DNA from: Candidatus Woesearchaeota archaeon | GTDB lineage: Archaea > Nanobdellota > Nanobdellia > Woesearchaeales > ARS49 | Assembly: GCA_026394935.1 (NCBI GenBank) | Contig: JAPLZR010000130.1 | Coordinates: 1 to 7,014, forward strand | Direction of reading: 5' to 3' | DNA length: 7,014 bases | Shown: positions 1 through 4,806 of the stretch, one piece after another | Layout of the letters: each line of letters opens with the position of its first letter | How positions within the stretch are numbered: the stretch's first letter is position 1 | Notes under the pieces: generated by a model | The model's input: the letters and a program-made list of their open reading frames with translations, nothing else | Told to the model about the DNA's origin: nothing | Database searches by the model: none | Translations under genes and position numbers: made by a program

Positions 1-1
1 T

Positions 2-430
2 GAACTAATAAAAGGAACTCAAATCCACGAAATGGCTCATTTGGTATACAGCAAATTTTATGGATCTCCTAAATTCGATAATGATAAAGGAACAAAAGAA
101 ACAGAAATATTCGCTTTATTGACTGAACTGAAGAACAAAAATCACGACTCCATATATCTCTCGTTCGCAACCATATGCTTTCCAAAAGGGTTTATATCGG
201 GAAAGGCATGCAATGAAATACTCGGACTATTTTTTTCAGAAATGTACAACAACCAGTCAGAATACCCAAACATAAGTTTTGAGAAATTTGACATTAAAAA
301 GCAAAATGTTGATGTGCTGGTGCCTCAAGTATTACAGCTATCCGTAGACCAAATCCAAGGGCTCGCAGCAAAAAGCTTCATTCGAAGCTTTCCGGAAATG
401 AACAAACTTTATAATCCTGCAGGCAAATAA
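2..430 (+). CDS. Putative zinc metallopeptidase, C-terminal part (5' end outside window)
   Basis: The reading frame is open from the left edge, so the ATG at 32 is probably not the start. That Met lies inside the motif IHEMAHLVY, a classic HExxH zinc site with His9, Glu10 and His13 counted from the first visible codon. In the HExxH families the two His bind zinc and the Glu activates water. Glu33 or Glu35, 20-22 residues after His13 in a short helical stretch, is suitably placed to be the third ligand, as in gluzincins; that assignment is inference. The remaining 100 or so residues show no motif I recognise and no membrane segment. The stop is 5 nt before the DUF357 gene, so the two are probably co-transcribed. 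I cannot name the peptidase family because the N-terminal part is missing. The frame is certain; the metallopeptidase call rests mainly on one motif. Confidence 0.6.
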   Translation, partial: ELIKGTQIHEMAHLVYSKFYGSPKFDNDKGTKETEIFALLTELKNKNHDSIYLSFATICFPKGFISGKACNEILGLFFSEMYNNQSEYPNISFEKFDIKKQNVDVLVPQVLQLSVDQIQGLAAKSFIRSFPEMNKLYNPAGK

Positions 431-435
431 AACAA

Positions 436-705
436 ATGATGAACATCATAACCGATGAAAAACTTGCAAAATACTTTGACATAACAGGCAGAGCACTGAA
501 AAAAGCCAAGAAAGCAAAACCAGAAGCAGATGTAATTCTCGACATGGCAAACAGGTACTATCAAGATGCAAAACACTTCAAAGACAAAGGAGACATAGTC
601 ACTGCATTCGCTGCACTAAACTACGCTCACGGCTGGTTAGATGCAGGAGCGCGATTAGGAATATTAGATGTAGAACACGACTCGGAATTATTTACTGTCG
701 ATTAA
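436..705 (+). CDS. DUF357 family protein
   Basis: This 89-residue protein matches my memory of the archaeal DUF357 family. It is a small all-helical protein with a conserved core around DMANRYYQDAKHFKDKGD (about residues 36-53), followed by a helix with AFAALNYAHGWLDAGARLG (about 61-79). Its length is usual for the family. The function of DUF357 is not established, to my knowledge. The gene starts 5 nt after the metallopeptidase stop, with no TATA box or Shine-Dalgarno sequence of its own, so it is likely read from the upstream promoter. Two adjacent ATGs (436 and 439) could serve as start. Its last 18 bp overlap the 3' end of the convergent gene on the other strand. No signal peptide or membrane segment is visible, so it is probably cytoplasmic. 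Confidence 0.75.
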   Translation: MMNIITDEKLAKYFDITGRALKKAKKAKPEADVILDMANRYYQDAKHFKDKGDIVTAFAALNYAHGWLDAGARLGILDVEHDSELFTVD

Positions 706-1095
706 GCGACCTGCGACATATTTCTGCCAATCTTCTTTCTTAACTATGATTAAATTTTCACCAATCACATCCAAACAGACCGGCGATTTATTAGCAACAG
801 AAAGATCTTCCAAAGAGCGCTCACGAAAAAGAAAATGCTTGCCCCTTCTTTTCACTTGTTCAGTGTCAGCACACAAGTACTTTTCTCCAAAAACATCTCC
901 TTCAATTGAATCTTTCAACTGCTCACATTCAGCCTTAAAGACGTCAACATGCCGCAAAGCAAGAACACGAACGGGCTCTTTGAGAAATGTCGCAACACAA
1001 TCCCCTTCAAGCCTTAAAGCAAACATAATATCATCAAGCTGGGGAGGAACGTACAACCGCTTCCAACTGATAGTGCCTTCATAAATTGGGTCCAT
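688..1095 (-). CDS. Hypothetical protein, possible AbrB/MraZ-like beta fold
   Basis: I do not recognise this 135-residue protein. It starts EGTISWKRLYVPPQL (residues 6-20), loosely like the beta-strand and 'R.xVP' pattern at the start of MraZ/AbrB-type swapped-hairpin domains. It ends with VIGENLIIVKKEDWQKY (about 111-127), which also recalls the end of such domains. The middle is charged and helical with two cysteines (Cys57, Cys75). This resemblance is weak and is inference only. The start is well supported: a TATA-like TTTAAAAG on the minus strand lies about 26 bp upstream of the ATG, the spacing seen at other genes here. It converges on DUF357 with an 18-bp overlap and diverges from the Cys-rich surface protein. 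No membrane segment is visible. The gene is likely real; its function is unknown. Confidence 0.6.
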   Translation of the reverse strand: MDPIYEGTISWKRLYVPPQLDDIMFALRLEGDCVATFLKEPVRVLALRHVDVFKAECEQLKDSIEGDVFGEKYLCADTEQVKRRGKHFLFRERSLEDLSVANKSPVCLDVIGENLIIVKKEDWQKYVAGRLIDSK

Positions 1096-1117
1096 TCACC
1101 AAAAAACAGCACTTTTA

Positions 1118-1125
1118 CTTTTAAA
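1118..1125 (-). promoter_or_regulatory. TATA box for the gene at 688-1095
   Basis: On the minus strand the sequence reads TTTAAAAG, centred about 26.5 bp upstream of the ATG at 1095. That is the distance expected when an archaeal transcript starts at the start codon, giving a leaderless mRNA. Confidence 0.55.
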
Positions 1126-1136
1126 CCTTTCTATTT

Positions 1137-1156
1137 TTACCCCTAAGAGGTGGTTA
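1137..1156 (+). promoter_or_regulatory. Shared intergenic motif, copy 1
   Basis: The sequence TTACCCCTAAGAGGTGGTTA is identical at 17 of 20 positions to the stretch at 3311-3330. Both copies lie between divergent genes. Its ends are an imperfect inverted pair (ACCnC...GnGGT), as a dimeric regulator could bind. It may be an operator or an upstream promoter element; its function is inferred. Confidence 0.4.
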
Positions 1157-1198
1157 AAATACTATGTGTCTGGCTTCTCTCCAGAGTGGCGACGCAAT

Positions 1199-1207
1199 CT
1201 TTTATAC
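1199..1207 (+). promoter_or_regulatory. TATA box for the Cys-rich surface protein
   Basis: CTTTTATAC is centred 26 bp upstream of the ATG at 1229. It lies inside the longer reading frame that would begin with GTG at 1166, which argues that the protein starts at 1229 and that its mRNA is leaderless. Confidence 0.55.
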
Positions 1208-1228
1208 GGTGCATCATACACCATCCAT

Positions 1229-2185
1229 ATGGCATTTGAAAGATCAGACCAAAAATTCTTCATAGGCGGGCGAAGCCCGACCTTTTTGACAAATCTTTTG
1301 TTGTTTTTGCTTTGCATAGGAGTCATTGTTATAATAATATTAATGCTGTTCTGCCCCAGATGGGGATGCTGGAGAGGAGCAAAAGTAATCGGAACAGACG
1401 GCAGAACATACGACGGCGGAGGAAACGTAATAATCAACTCAGCCTGCTGCGACGGCGGAACGCCAAGAACTCCGGGGTGCCCGCAATGCACTCCCTGCGA
1501 CGGACAAACCTGCGAAGAAAACTGCAGGCAATACGCAAACTATCCTGACAAATACAAAGTGTGCCTGACAGAGTGCAATCCACCGCAGTCCTGCGAGGAA
1601 AGATGCAAACAAACCGCCACTTCAACAACAGAGTATGACTACTGCGCAAGACAATGCAACCCACCGCAAACCTGCGAAGAGAACTGCAGGCAAAAATACG
1701 CTAATTCACCTACGGCAATGGAGCAATGCGAACAACAATGCAACCCGCCACAAACCTGCCAGGACAGCTGCAGGCAAAAATACCCTTCAACAGCCACAGC
1801 AGCATCAACAGGCTATCAATCCTGCGTGAGACAATGCTATCCGACGTGCGCAGAATACTGCAGACAAACCTTCAGCAACGACAAGCTGGCAATGCAGACC
1901 TGCTTTGACCAGTGCAACCCTCCAACACAAACAACCACTCCGCCAGACTGCAGAGACACAGACGGCAAAAACATTAACAACGCAGGAGAAGTACGCCTTG
2001 GAGACCAAGTCTACAGAGACTCATGCTATGACGACACGCACGTAGTAGAATGGATATGCAGAGACGGAAAACCATCTGAGTTAAGACTCACCTGCCCGGG
2101 AAGATGCCTGAACGGAGCGTGCGTGCCAGTACCAACAACCCCAACTACGACACCGTCGTACCAAACAATGAAAATCTTAAGCTAA
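1229..2185 (+). CDS. Membrane-anchored Cys-rich surface protein with five twin-CX3C repeats
   Basis: This is a 318-residue protein. A short basic N-terminus is followed by one hydrophobic helix (about residues 20-41) that should anchor it with the C-terminal part outside. Residues 95-232 hold five repeats of the form C-X3-C-(R/K)Q...C-X3-C, with 12, 12, 13, 17 and 13 residues between the inner cysteines. The repeats are joined by NPPQT-type linkers (cysteine pairs 95/99-112/116, 122/126-139/143, 149/153-167/171, 177/181-199/203, 207/211-225/229). Twin CX3C helical hairpins held by two disulfides are known from small TIM chaperones and alpha-hairpinins, so a similar fold is inferred. Residues 240-299 form a separate Cys domain (C.DTDG ... 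DSC ... EWIC ... CPGRCLNGACV), similar to domains I know from DPANN surface proteins. A Pro/Thr tail follows. The start at 1229 is chosen by its TATA box; an in-frame GTG at 1166 would add 21 residues. The 3' end overlaps the aminotransferase gene by 9 bp. Confidence 0.75.
   Translation: MAFERSDQKFFIGGRSPTFLTNLLLFLLCIGVIVIIILMLFCPRWGCWRGAKVIGTDGRTYDGGGNVIINSACCDGGTPRTPGCPQCTPCDGQTCEENCRQYANYPDKYKVCLTECNPPQSCEERCKQTATSTTEYDYCARQCNPPQTCEENCRQKYANSPTAMEQCEQQCNPPQTCQDSCRQKYPSTATAASTGYQSCVRQCYPTCAEYCRQTFSNDKLAMQTCFDQCNPPTQTTTPPDCRDTDGKNINNAGEVRLGDQVYRDSCYDDTHVVEWICRDGKPSELRLTCPGRCLNGACVPVPTTPTTTPSYQTMKILS
1267..1287 (+). other. GC-rich hairpin with T-run inside a coding region
   Basis: CGGGC-GAA-GCCCG is a perfect 5-bp stem with a 3-nt loop. 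Three bases later comes TTTTT. It sits about 38 nt into the Cys-rich protein gene and looks like an intrinsic terminator or attenuator. It also encodes part of the N-terminus (GGRSP), so it may be coincidental. Confidence 0.35.
1511..1915 (+). repeat. Region encoding five degenerate twin-CX3C repeats
   Basis: Five units of about 75-95 bp encode the cysteine hairpins. Similar DNA words recur, such as TGCGAAGAnAACTGCAGGCA at 1511 and 1673, and the linker codons for NPPQ. The units differ in length and sequence, so this is an old protein-level duplication and not a recent tandem array. Confidence 0.7.
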
Positions 2186-3277
2186 GAATTCTTTTATTCT
2201 TTTTATTGCTTCTTTTATTTTTTCCTTAGGAACAGCATAACTCAACCTCACATAATCCTTCATGCCAAAAGGCTCGCCAGGAATAATGGCAACCTTAGAC
2301 TGCTCCAACAATCTACTGCAGAAATCCATAGAATCACCATCAATCTTAACCCAGCAATAAAAAGCACCAGCAGGCTTCTGGCAGTGCAAACCAACAGAAT
2401 TCAAGCCCTCAACCATCAAATCCCTTCTTTCTCTATACTCCTTCAAAACAGCAGGGTTTTTGCCGAAATCCAAAGCCTTCACAGCAGCCTTTTGCGCAAT
2501 AGAACAAGGATTAGAAGTAACATGACTCTGAATGGCAGACATGTCCTTAATCAAATCAACAGGACCGCCAGCATAACCAATACGCCAGCCAGGAACACCA
2601 GAAGACTTAGACAAAGAATTAATCGTAACAGTTCTTTCCTTTATTTCCGGATTCAAAGAAGCAATGCTCACGTGCTCATCATCATACGTAAAATACTCAT
2701 AAACCTCATCAGAAAGAACCATTATCTTATGACTTAAAGCCAAGTCAGCAATCCTCTTAAGCTCTGCTTTCGAAACAACAGCACCAGAAGGATTATTAGG
2801 AGAATTCAAAATAATTCCCTTAGTATCCTTAGTAATCTTCTCAGCAATCAAATCAGCCTTAAACTGATTATTCTCAGTACGGCAAAAAACAGTTTTACTC
2901 TGAGCCATCTTAATCTGCTCAGGATAAGTCAGCCAAAAAGGCACAGGAACAACGAAATCACCCGGACCCAAAGCAAAAATAGCATTAAACAAAACCTGCT
3001 TAGCACCATTAGAAACAATAATGTTATCAGCCTTGTAATCCAAACCATTATCACGCCTGAACTTTTTAACAACCGCTTCTTTTAACTCACTAATGCCGGA
3101 CTCAGCAGTATACTGCACAAAATTATCCCGCACTGCCTGAATAGCAGCTTCCTTAACAGGCTCAGGAGGCAAAGTATCAGGCTCGCCAGCAGCCAAACTG
3201 ACAACATCTATGCCCTGCTCCTTCATCTTCCTGGCTTTAGCAGTAATAGCCAAAGTCAAACTAGGAGTGACTTTCAT
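2177..3277 (-). CDS. Class I aminotransferase, aspartate aminotransferase type Ib
   Basis: This 366-residue PLP enzyme is closest, from memory, to Thermus-type aspartate aminotransferase (aspartate + 2-oxoglutarate to oxaloacetate + glutamate). The N-terminus has PSLTLAITAKA and LAAGEPD (about 5-34). NGAKQ (90-94) carries a Lys that in the Thermus enzyme helps bind the substrate side-chain carboxylate. NSPNNPSG (158-165), DEVYE (190-194, Asp190 for the pyridine nitrogen), SLSK (Lys224, the PLP Schiff-base lysine), GWRIGY (Arg232) and VRLSYA (Arg344, substrate carboxylate) are all present. The usual SKxxxMTGWR reads SKSSGVPGWR, so exact substrate choice is uncertain. It lacks about 8 N-terminal residues compared with the Thermus enzyme, but a stop three codons upstream and a TATA box 26 bp upstream fix the ATG at 3277. 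It is a cytoplasmic enzyme. It is divergent from the HTH/PIN pair and convergent with the Cys-rich gene. Confidence 0.88.
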   Translation of the reverse strand: MKVTPSLTLAITAKARKMKEQGIDVVSLAAGEPDTLPPEPVKEAAIQAVRDNFVQYTAESGISELKEAVVKKFRRDNGLDYKADNIIVSNGAKQVLFNAIFALGPGDFVVPVPFWLTYPEQIKMAQSKTVFCRTENNQFKADLIAEKITKDTKGIILNSPNNPSGAVVSKAELKRIADLALSHKIMVLSDEVYEYFTYDDEHVSIASLNPEIKERTVTINSLSKSSGVPGWRIGYAGGPVDLIKDMSAIQSHVTSNPCSIAQKAAVKALDFGKNPAVLKEYRERRDLMVEGLNSVGLHCQKPAGAFYCWVKIDGDSMDFCSRLLEQSKVAIIPGEPFGMKDYVRLSYAVPKEKIKEAIKRIKEFLA

Positions 3278-3298
3278 AATGTTTTAGAAAAAGAGGAG

Positions 3299-3306
3299 AT
3301 ATTTAA
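3299..3306 (-). promoter_or_regulatory. TATA box for the aminotransferase
   Basis: On the minus strand it reads TTAAATAT (followed by C), centred about 25.5 bp from the ATG at 3277. A leaderless transcript is implied. The same nonamer, TTAAATATC, serves the divergent gene. Confidence 0.6.
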
Positions 3307-3310
3307 CACT

Positions 3311-3330
3311 TTACCCCTAAAACGTGGTCA
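3311..3330 (+). promoter_or_regulatory. Shared intergenic motif, copy 2
   Basis: TTACCCCTAAAACGTGGTCA matches the copy at 1137-1156 at 17 of 20 positions. It occupies most of the space between the two divergent TATA boxes, so anything bound here could control both the aminotransferase and the HTH/PIN genes. Its role is inferred. Confidence 0.4.
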
Positions 3331-3337
3331 TACTCAC

Positions 3338-3345
3338 TTAAATAT
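3338..3345 (+). promoter_or_regulatory. TATA box for the HTH/PIN operon
   Basis: TTAAATAT (followed by C) is centred about 25.5 bp upstream of the ATG at 3367, implying a leaderless mRNA. It is identical in sequence and spacing to the divergent aminotransferase promoter. Confidence 0.6.
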
Positions 3346-3366
3346 CACGACAAACAAGAACTTTGC

Positions 3367-3912
3367 ATGCGGCAGATAATCAAGGAAGACATATTAGACG
3401 TAATAAAAAAAGTAATAGACGCGCTGAAAAAAGAAGATTACTCCGCAATCGCAGAACTAAGCAACCACACAATACACGACGCAAGCATATTCCAGGAAGA
3501 CGACCCGTTAACACTCGCAGTTCTCGTTTACGCACTCTCAAAAGTAATACACAGAAGCCTTGAAAAAAGACAAACAGCGCCTACTGTAACACCCGCACTG
3601 CAAAAAGCGCACGAAGCACTAACAAACGACGACGACAACCAATACAGGGCAATAATGAAATCCTTACTGCAGGAAATAGGACAATACGACGCACAACTCA
3701 AACTCTACATACAAGAAGTCATACAGCAGGCAAGAATCAAAAAAGCCAGCAAGCTGTATGAGCACGGCATATCCATAGCAAGAACAGCAGAACTACTAGG
3801 ACTAAGCCAGTGGGAGCTGCAAAACTACATAGGAAAAACCGTAATCGACATACCGCACGACGGCATCAAAGCAATGGACCGGGTAAAAAAAGCAAGAGCA
3901 ATATTCCAATGA
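3367..3912 (+). CDS. Helical protein with C-terminal HTH, partner of PIN nuclease
   Basis: This 181-residue protein appears almost entirely helical. Residues 1-68 form an acidic/basic helical domain containing ELSNHTIHDASIFQ and LAVLVYALSKVIHRS. A less ordered acidic stretch follows (about 70-92, with Asp88-90), then a long helix (93-125). Residues 126-156 (KASKLYEHGISIARTAELLG, then LSQWELQNYIG) read as a helix-turn-helix similar to the one in UPF0175-type antitoxins. Its stop codon overlaps the start of a PIN-domain nuclease gene as ATGA, so the two are translationally coupled. That order and overlap resemble a type II toxin-antitoxin pair in which this protein would bind and neutralise the nuclease and repress the operon. 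This role is inference; the protein is much longer than usual antitoxins and I do not recognise the N-terminal domain. Confidence 0.7.
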   Translation: MRQIIKEDILDVIKKVIDALKKEDYSAIAELSNHTIHDASIFQEDDPLTLAVLVYALSKVIHRSLEKRQTAPTVTPALQKAHEALTNDDDNQYRAIMKSLLQEIGQYDAQLKLYIQEVIQQARIKKASKLYEHGISIARTAELLGLSQWELQNYIGKTVIDIPHDGIKAMDRVKKARAIFQ

Positions 3913-4592
3913 AAACAGTACTACTAGACTCAGGACCGATAATAAGTTTGACTACGAGCAACCTTCTCTGGGTGCTTGAAGAATTCAAGAAAAAAGCAAA
4001 CCTTACAATGACAACAGGAGTAAAAAGAGAACTAGTAGACAGACCATTAGAAACAAGACGCTACAAGTTCGAAGCACTGCAAGTACAAAGCCTAATACAA
4101 AAAGGCACAATCTCAGTAATAAAAGACGAAGCAGTCAACAAAAAAGCACTAGAACTCTCAAATTTAGCCAATTCCTTGCTGTCAGCACACGGGCAAAACA
4201 TCAAAATAGTACAAATAGGAGAAATGGAAACACTAGCAGCAGCCATCCTGTACAAAGCAGACGCAATAGTCATCGACGAGCGCATAACAAGAACATTATT
4301 GGAAAATCCGCACGGACTCCACCTTTTAATGGAAAAAAGACTCCACATGCAACTCCAACACAACGAAAAAGTGCTCAGAGAATGGGAAGAAGCAACAAGA
4401 CACATAAGCGTAATAAGAAGCATAGAACTCGTAACAATAGCGTACGAACAAGGACTGCTGGACAAGTTTGTCGTAGACATACCAAACGCAAAAAGAGAAC
4501 TCCTCGAAAGCATACTCTGGAGCGTCAAACTCAACGGGTGCTCAGTAACAGAAGACGAAATAGACGCGATAGTAAAGTCGGAAAAGGTTTGA
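3909..4592 (+). CDS. PIN-domain nuclease-like protein
   Basis: The N-terminal part is a PIN-like fold. LLDSGPIISL holds Asp7, VKRELVDRP holds Glu41, GEMETLAAA holds Glu105 and Glu107, and AIVIDE holds Asp123. These give the acidic cluster that in PIN RNases binds Mg2+ or Mn2+ for RNA cleavage. At 227 residues it is far longer than VapC toxins (about 130). The C-terminal 90 residues are helical and of unknown role; they include REWEEATRHISVIRSIELV and a Glu/Asp-rich end. The frame is open further upstream, but the ATG at 3909 overlaps the preceding stop as ATGA and puts the first PIN strand right at the N-terminus, so that start is chosen. It may be a toxin of a two-gene system, or a housekeeping RNA-processing nuclease. 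A hairpin terminator follows 4 nt after the stop. Confidence 0.75.
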   Translation: MKTVLLDSGPIISLTTSNLLWVLEEFKKKANLTMTTGVKRELVDRPLETRRYKFEALQVQSLIQKGTISVIKDEAVNKKALELSNLANSLLSAHGQNIKIVQIGEMETLAAAILYKADAIVIDERITRTLLENPHGLHLLMEKRLHMQLQHNEKVLREWEEATRHISVIRSIELVTIAYEQGLLDKFVVDIPNAKRELLESILWSVKLNGCSVTEDEIDAIVKSEKV

Positions 4593-4595
4593 AAT

Positions 4596-4620
4596 AAAAA
4601 ACCCAAAACAGGGGTTTTTT
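4596..4620 (+). terminator. Intrinsic terminator-like hairpin after the PIN gene
   Basis: AAAAAACCC (4596-4604) pairs perfectly with GGGTTTTTT (4612-4620) around a 7-nt loop, ending in a T-run. It begins 4 nt after the PIN gene stop and separates that operon from the arginine decarboxylase promoter. Confidence 0.65.
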
Positions 4621-4623
4621 AAT

Positions 4624-4660
4624 GTTGCAAAAGCCATTGAAAAGAGGAGGTGTTTGCAAC
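4624..4660. promoter_or_regulatory. Inverted repeat, likely operator of the arginine decarboxylase gene
   Basis: GTTGCAAA (4624-4631) and TTTGCAAC (4653-4660) are perfect 8-bp inverted half-sites, 29 bp apart from start to start. The right half ends 11 bp before the TATA box at 4672. The position suits a regulator binding next to the TBP/TFB site. A transcribed hairpin is an alternative. Confidence 0.5.
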
Positions 4661-4671
4661 AAATAAAAAAG

Positions 4672-4680
4672 TTTATAAAT
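4672..4680 (+). promoter_or_regulatory. TATA box for the arginine decarboxylase gene
   Basis: TTTATAAAT is a near-ideal archaeal TATA box with A-rich sequence before it. Transcription should begin near 4702, where no start codon lies. The mRNA would then carry a leader of about 94 nt before the GTG at 4796, unlike the other promoters in this window. Confidence 0.6.
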
Positions 4681-4737
4681 AAGAACTCATTTGTGAAAAA
4701 AATCAAATAAAAAAAGGTAAAAGAATACAATAAGACA

Positions 4738-4806
4738 ATGCTTCTCACATTCTCTTCTTCGCAGATGTACTCTTCTGCAACGATAGGTGATTTTTGTGAC
4801 AGTTGA
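4738..4806 (+). other. Possible upstream ORF in the arginine decarboxylase leader
   Basis: An ATG at 4738 opens a 22-codon frame, MLLTFSSSQMYSSATIGDFC then Asp-Ser and TGA at 4804. It covers the Shine-Dalgarno site and the GTG start of the decarboxylase in another frame. It could act as a leader peptide or be chance. It has no good ribosome binding site, and it contains no arginine codon. Confidence 0.2.
4785..4791 (+). promoter_or_regulatory. Shine-Dalgarno site deciding the decarboxylase start
   Basis: AGGTGAT is a perfect 7-base match to the 3' end of 16S rRNA (consensus GGAGGTGATC). It lies 4 nt before the GTG at 4796. It also contains the alternative GTG at 4787, which makes that codon an unlikely start. 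No comparable site was seen at the other genes. Confidence 0.65.

Noticed and set aside
746..1084. 112-codon frame on the plus strand opposite the gene at 688-1095
   Set aside because: It is rich in Ser, Arg and Lys, has no promoter at the proper spacing, and is antisense to a gene with a well-placed TATA box.
1166..1228. GTG start at 1166 giving 21 extra residues on the Cys-rich protein
   Set aside because: A TATA box at 1199-1207 lies inside this stretch at the correct distance from ATG 1229, and no ribosome binding site precedes 1166.
1511..1915. CRISPR-like or tandem DNA repeat
   Set aside because: The repeated words are in frame, unequal in length and divergent, and are explained by the twin-CX3C protein repeats.
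3810..3908. Longer start for the PIN protein
   Set aside because: The extra part is basic, low in structure and overlaps the HTH codons of the previous gene; the ATGA overlap at 3909 puts the PIN strand at the N-terminus as expected.
4061..4606. 181-codon Ser/Leu-rich frame on the minus strand
   Set aside because: It is the antisense of the PIN nuclease, and its composition is the mirror of that gene's A/C-ending codons.
4622..4666. 14-codon mini ORF with an internal GAGGAGGTG
   Set aside because: The Shine-Dalgarno-like run has no suitably spaced start codon after it, and the stretch lies before the TATA box, between the inverted half-sites.
4752..4764. Pyrimidine tract followed by CAG resembling a eukaryotic splice acceptor
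   Set aside because: The surrounding genes and promoters are archaeal, no donor site is evident, and the decarboxylase frame needs no splicing.
4787..4795. GTG 4787 as the start of arginine decarboxylase
   Set aside because: This codon is part of the AGGTGAT Shine-Dalgarno site, which is better placed for GTG 4796.
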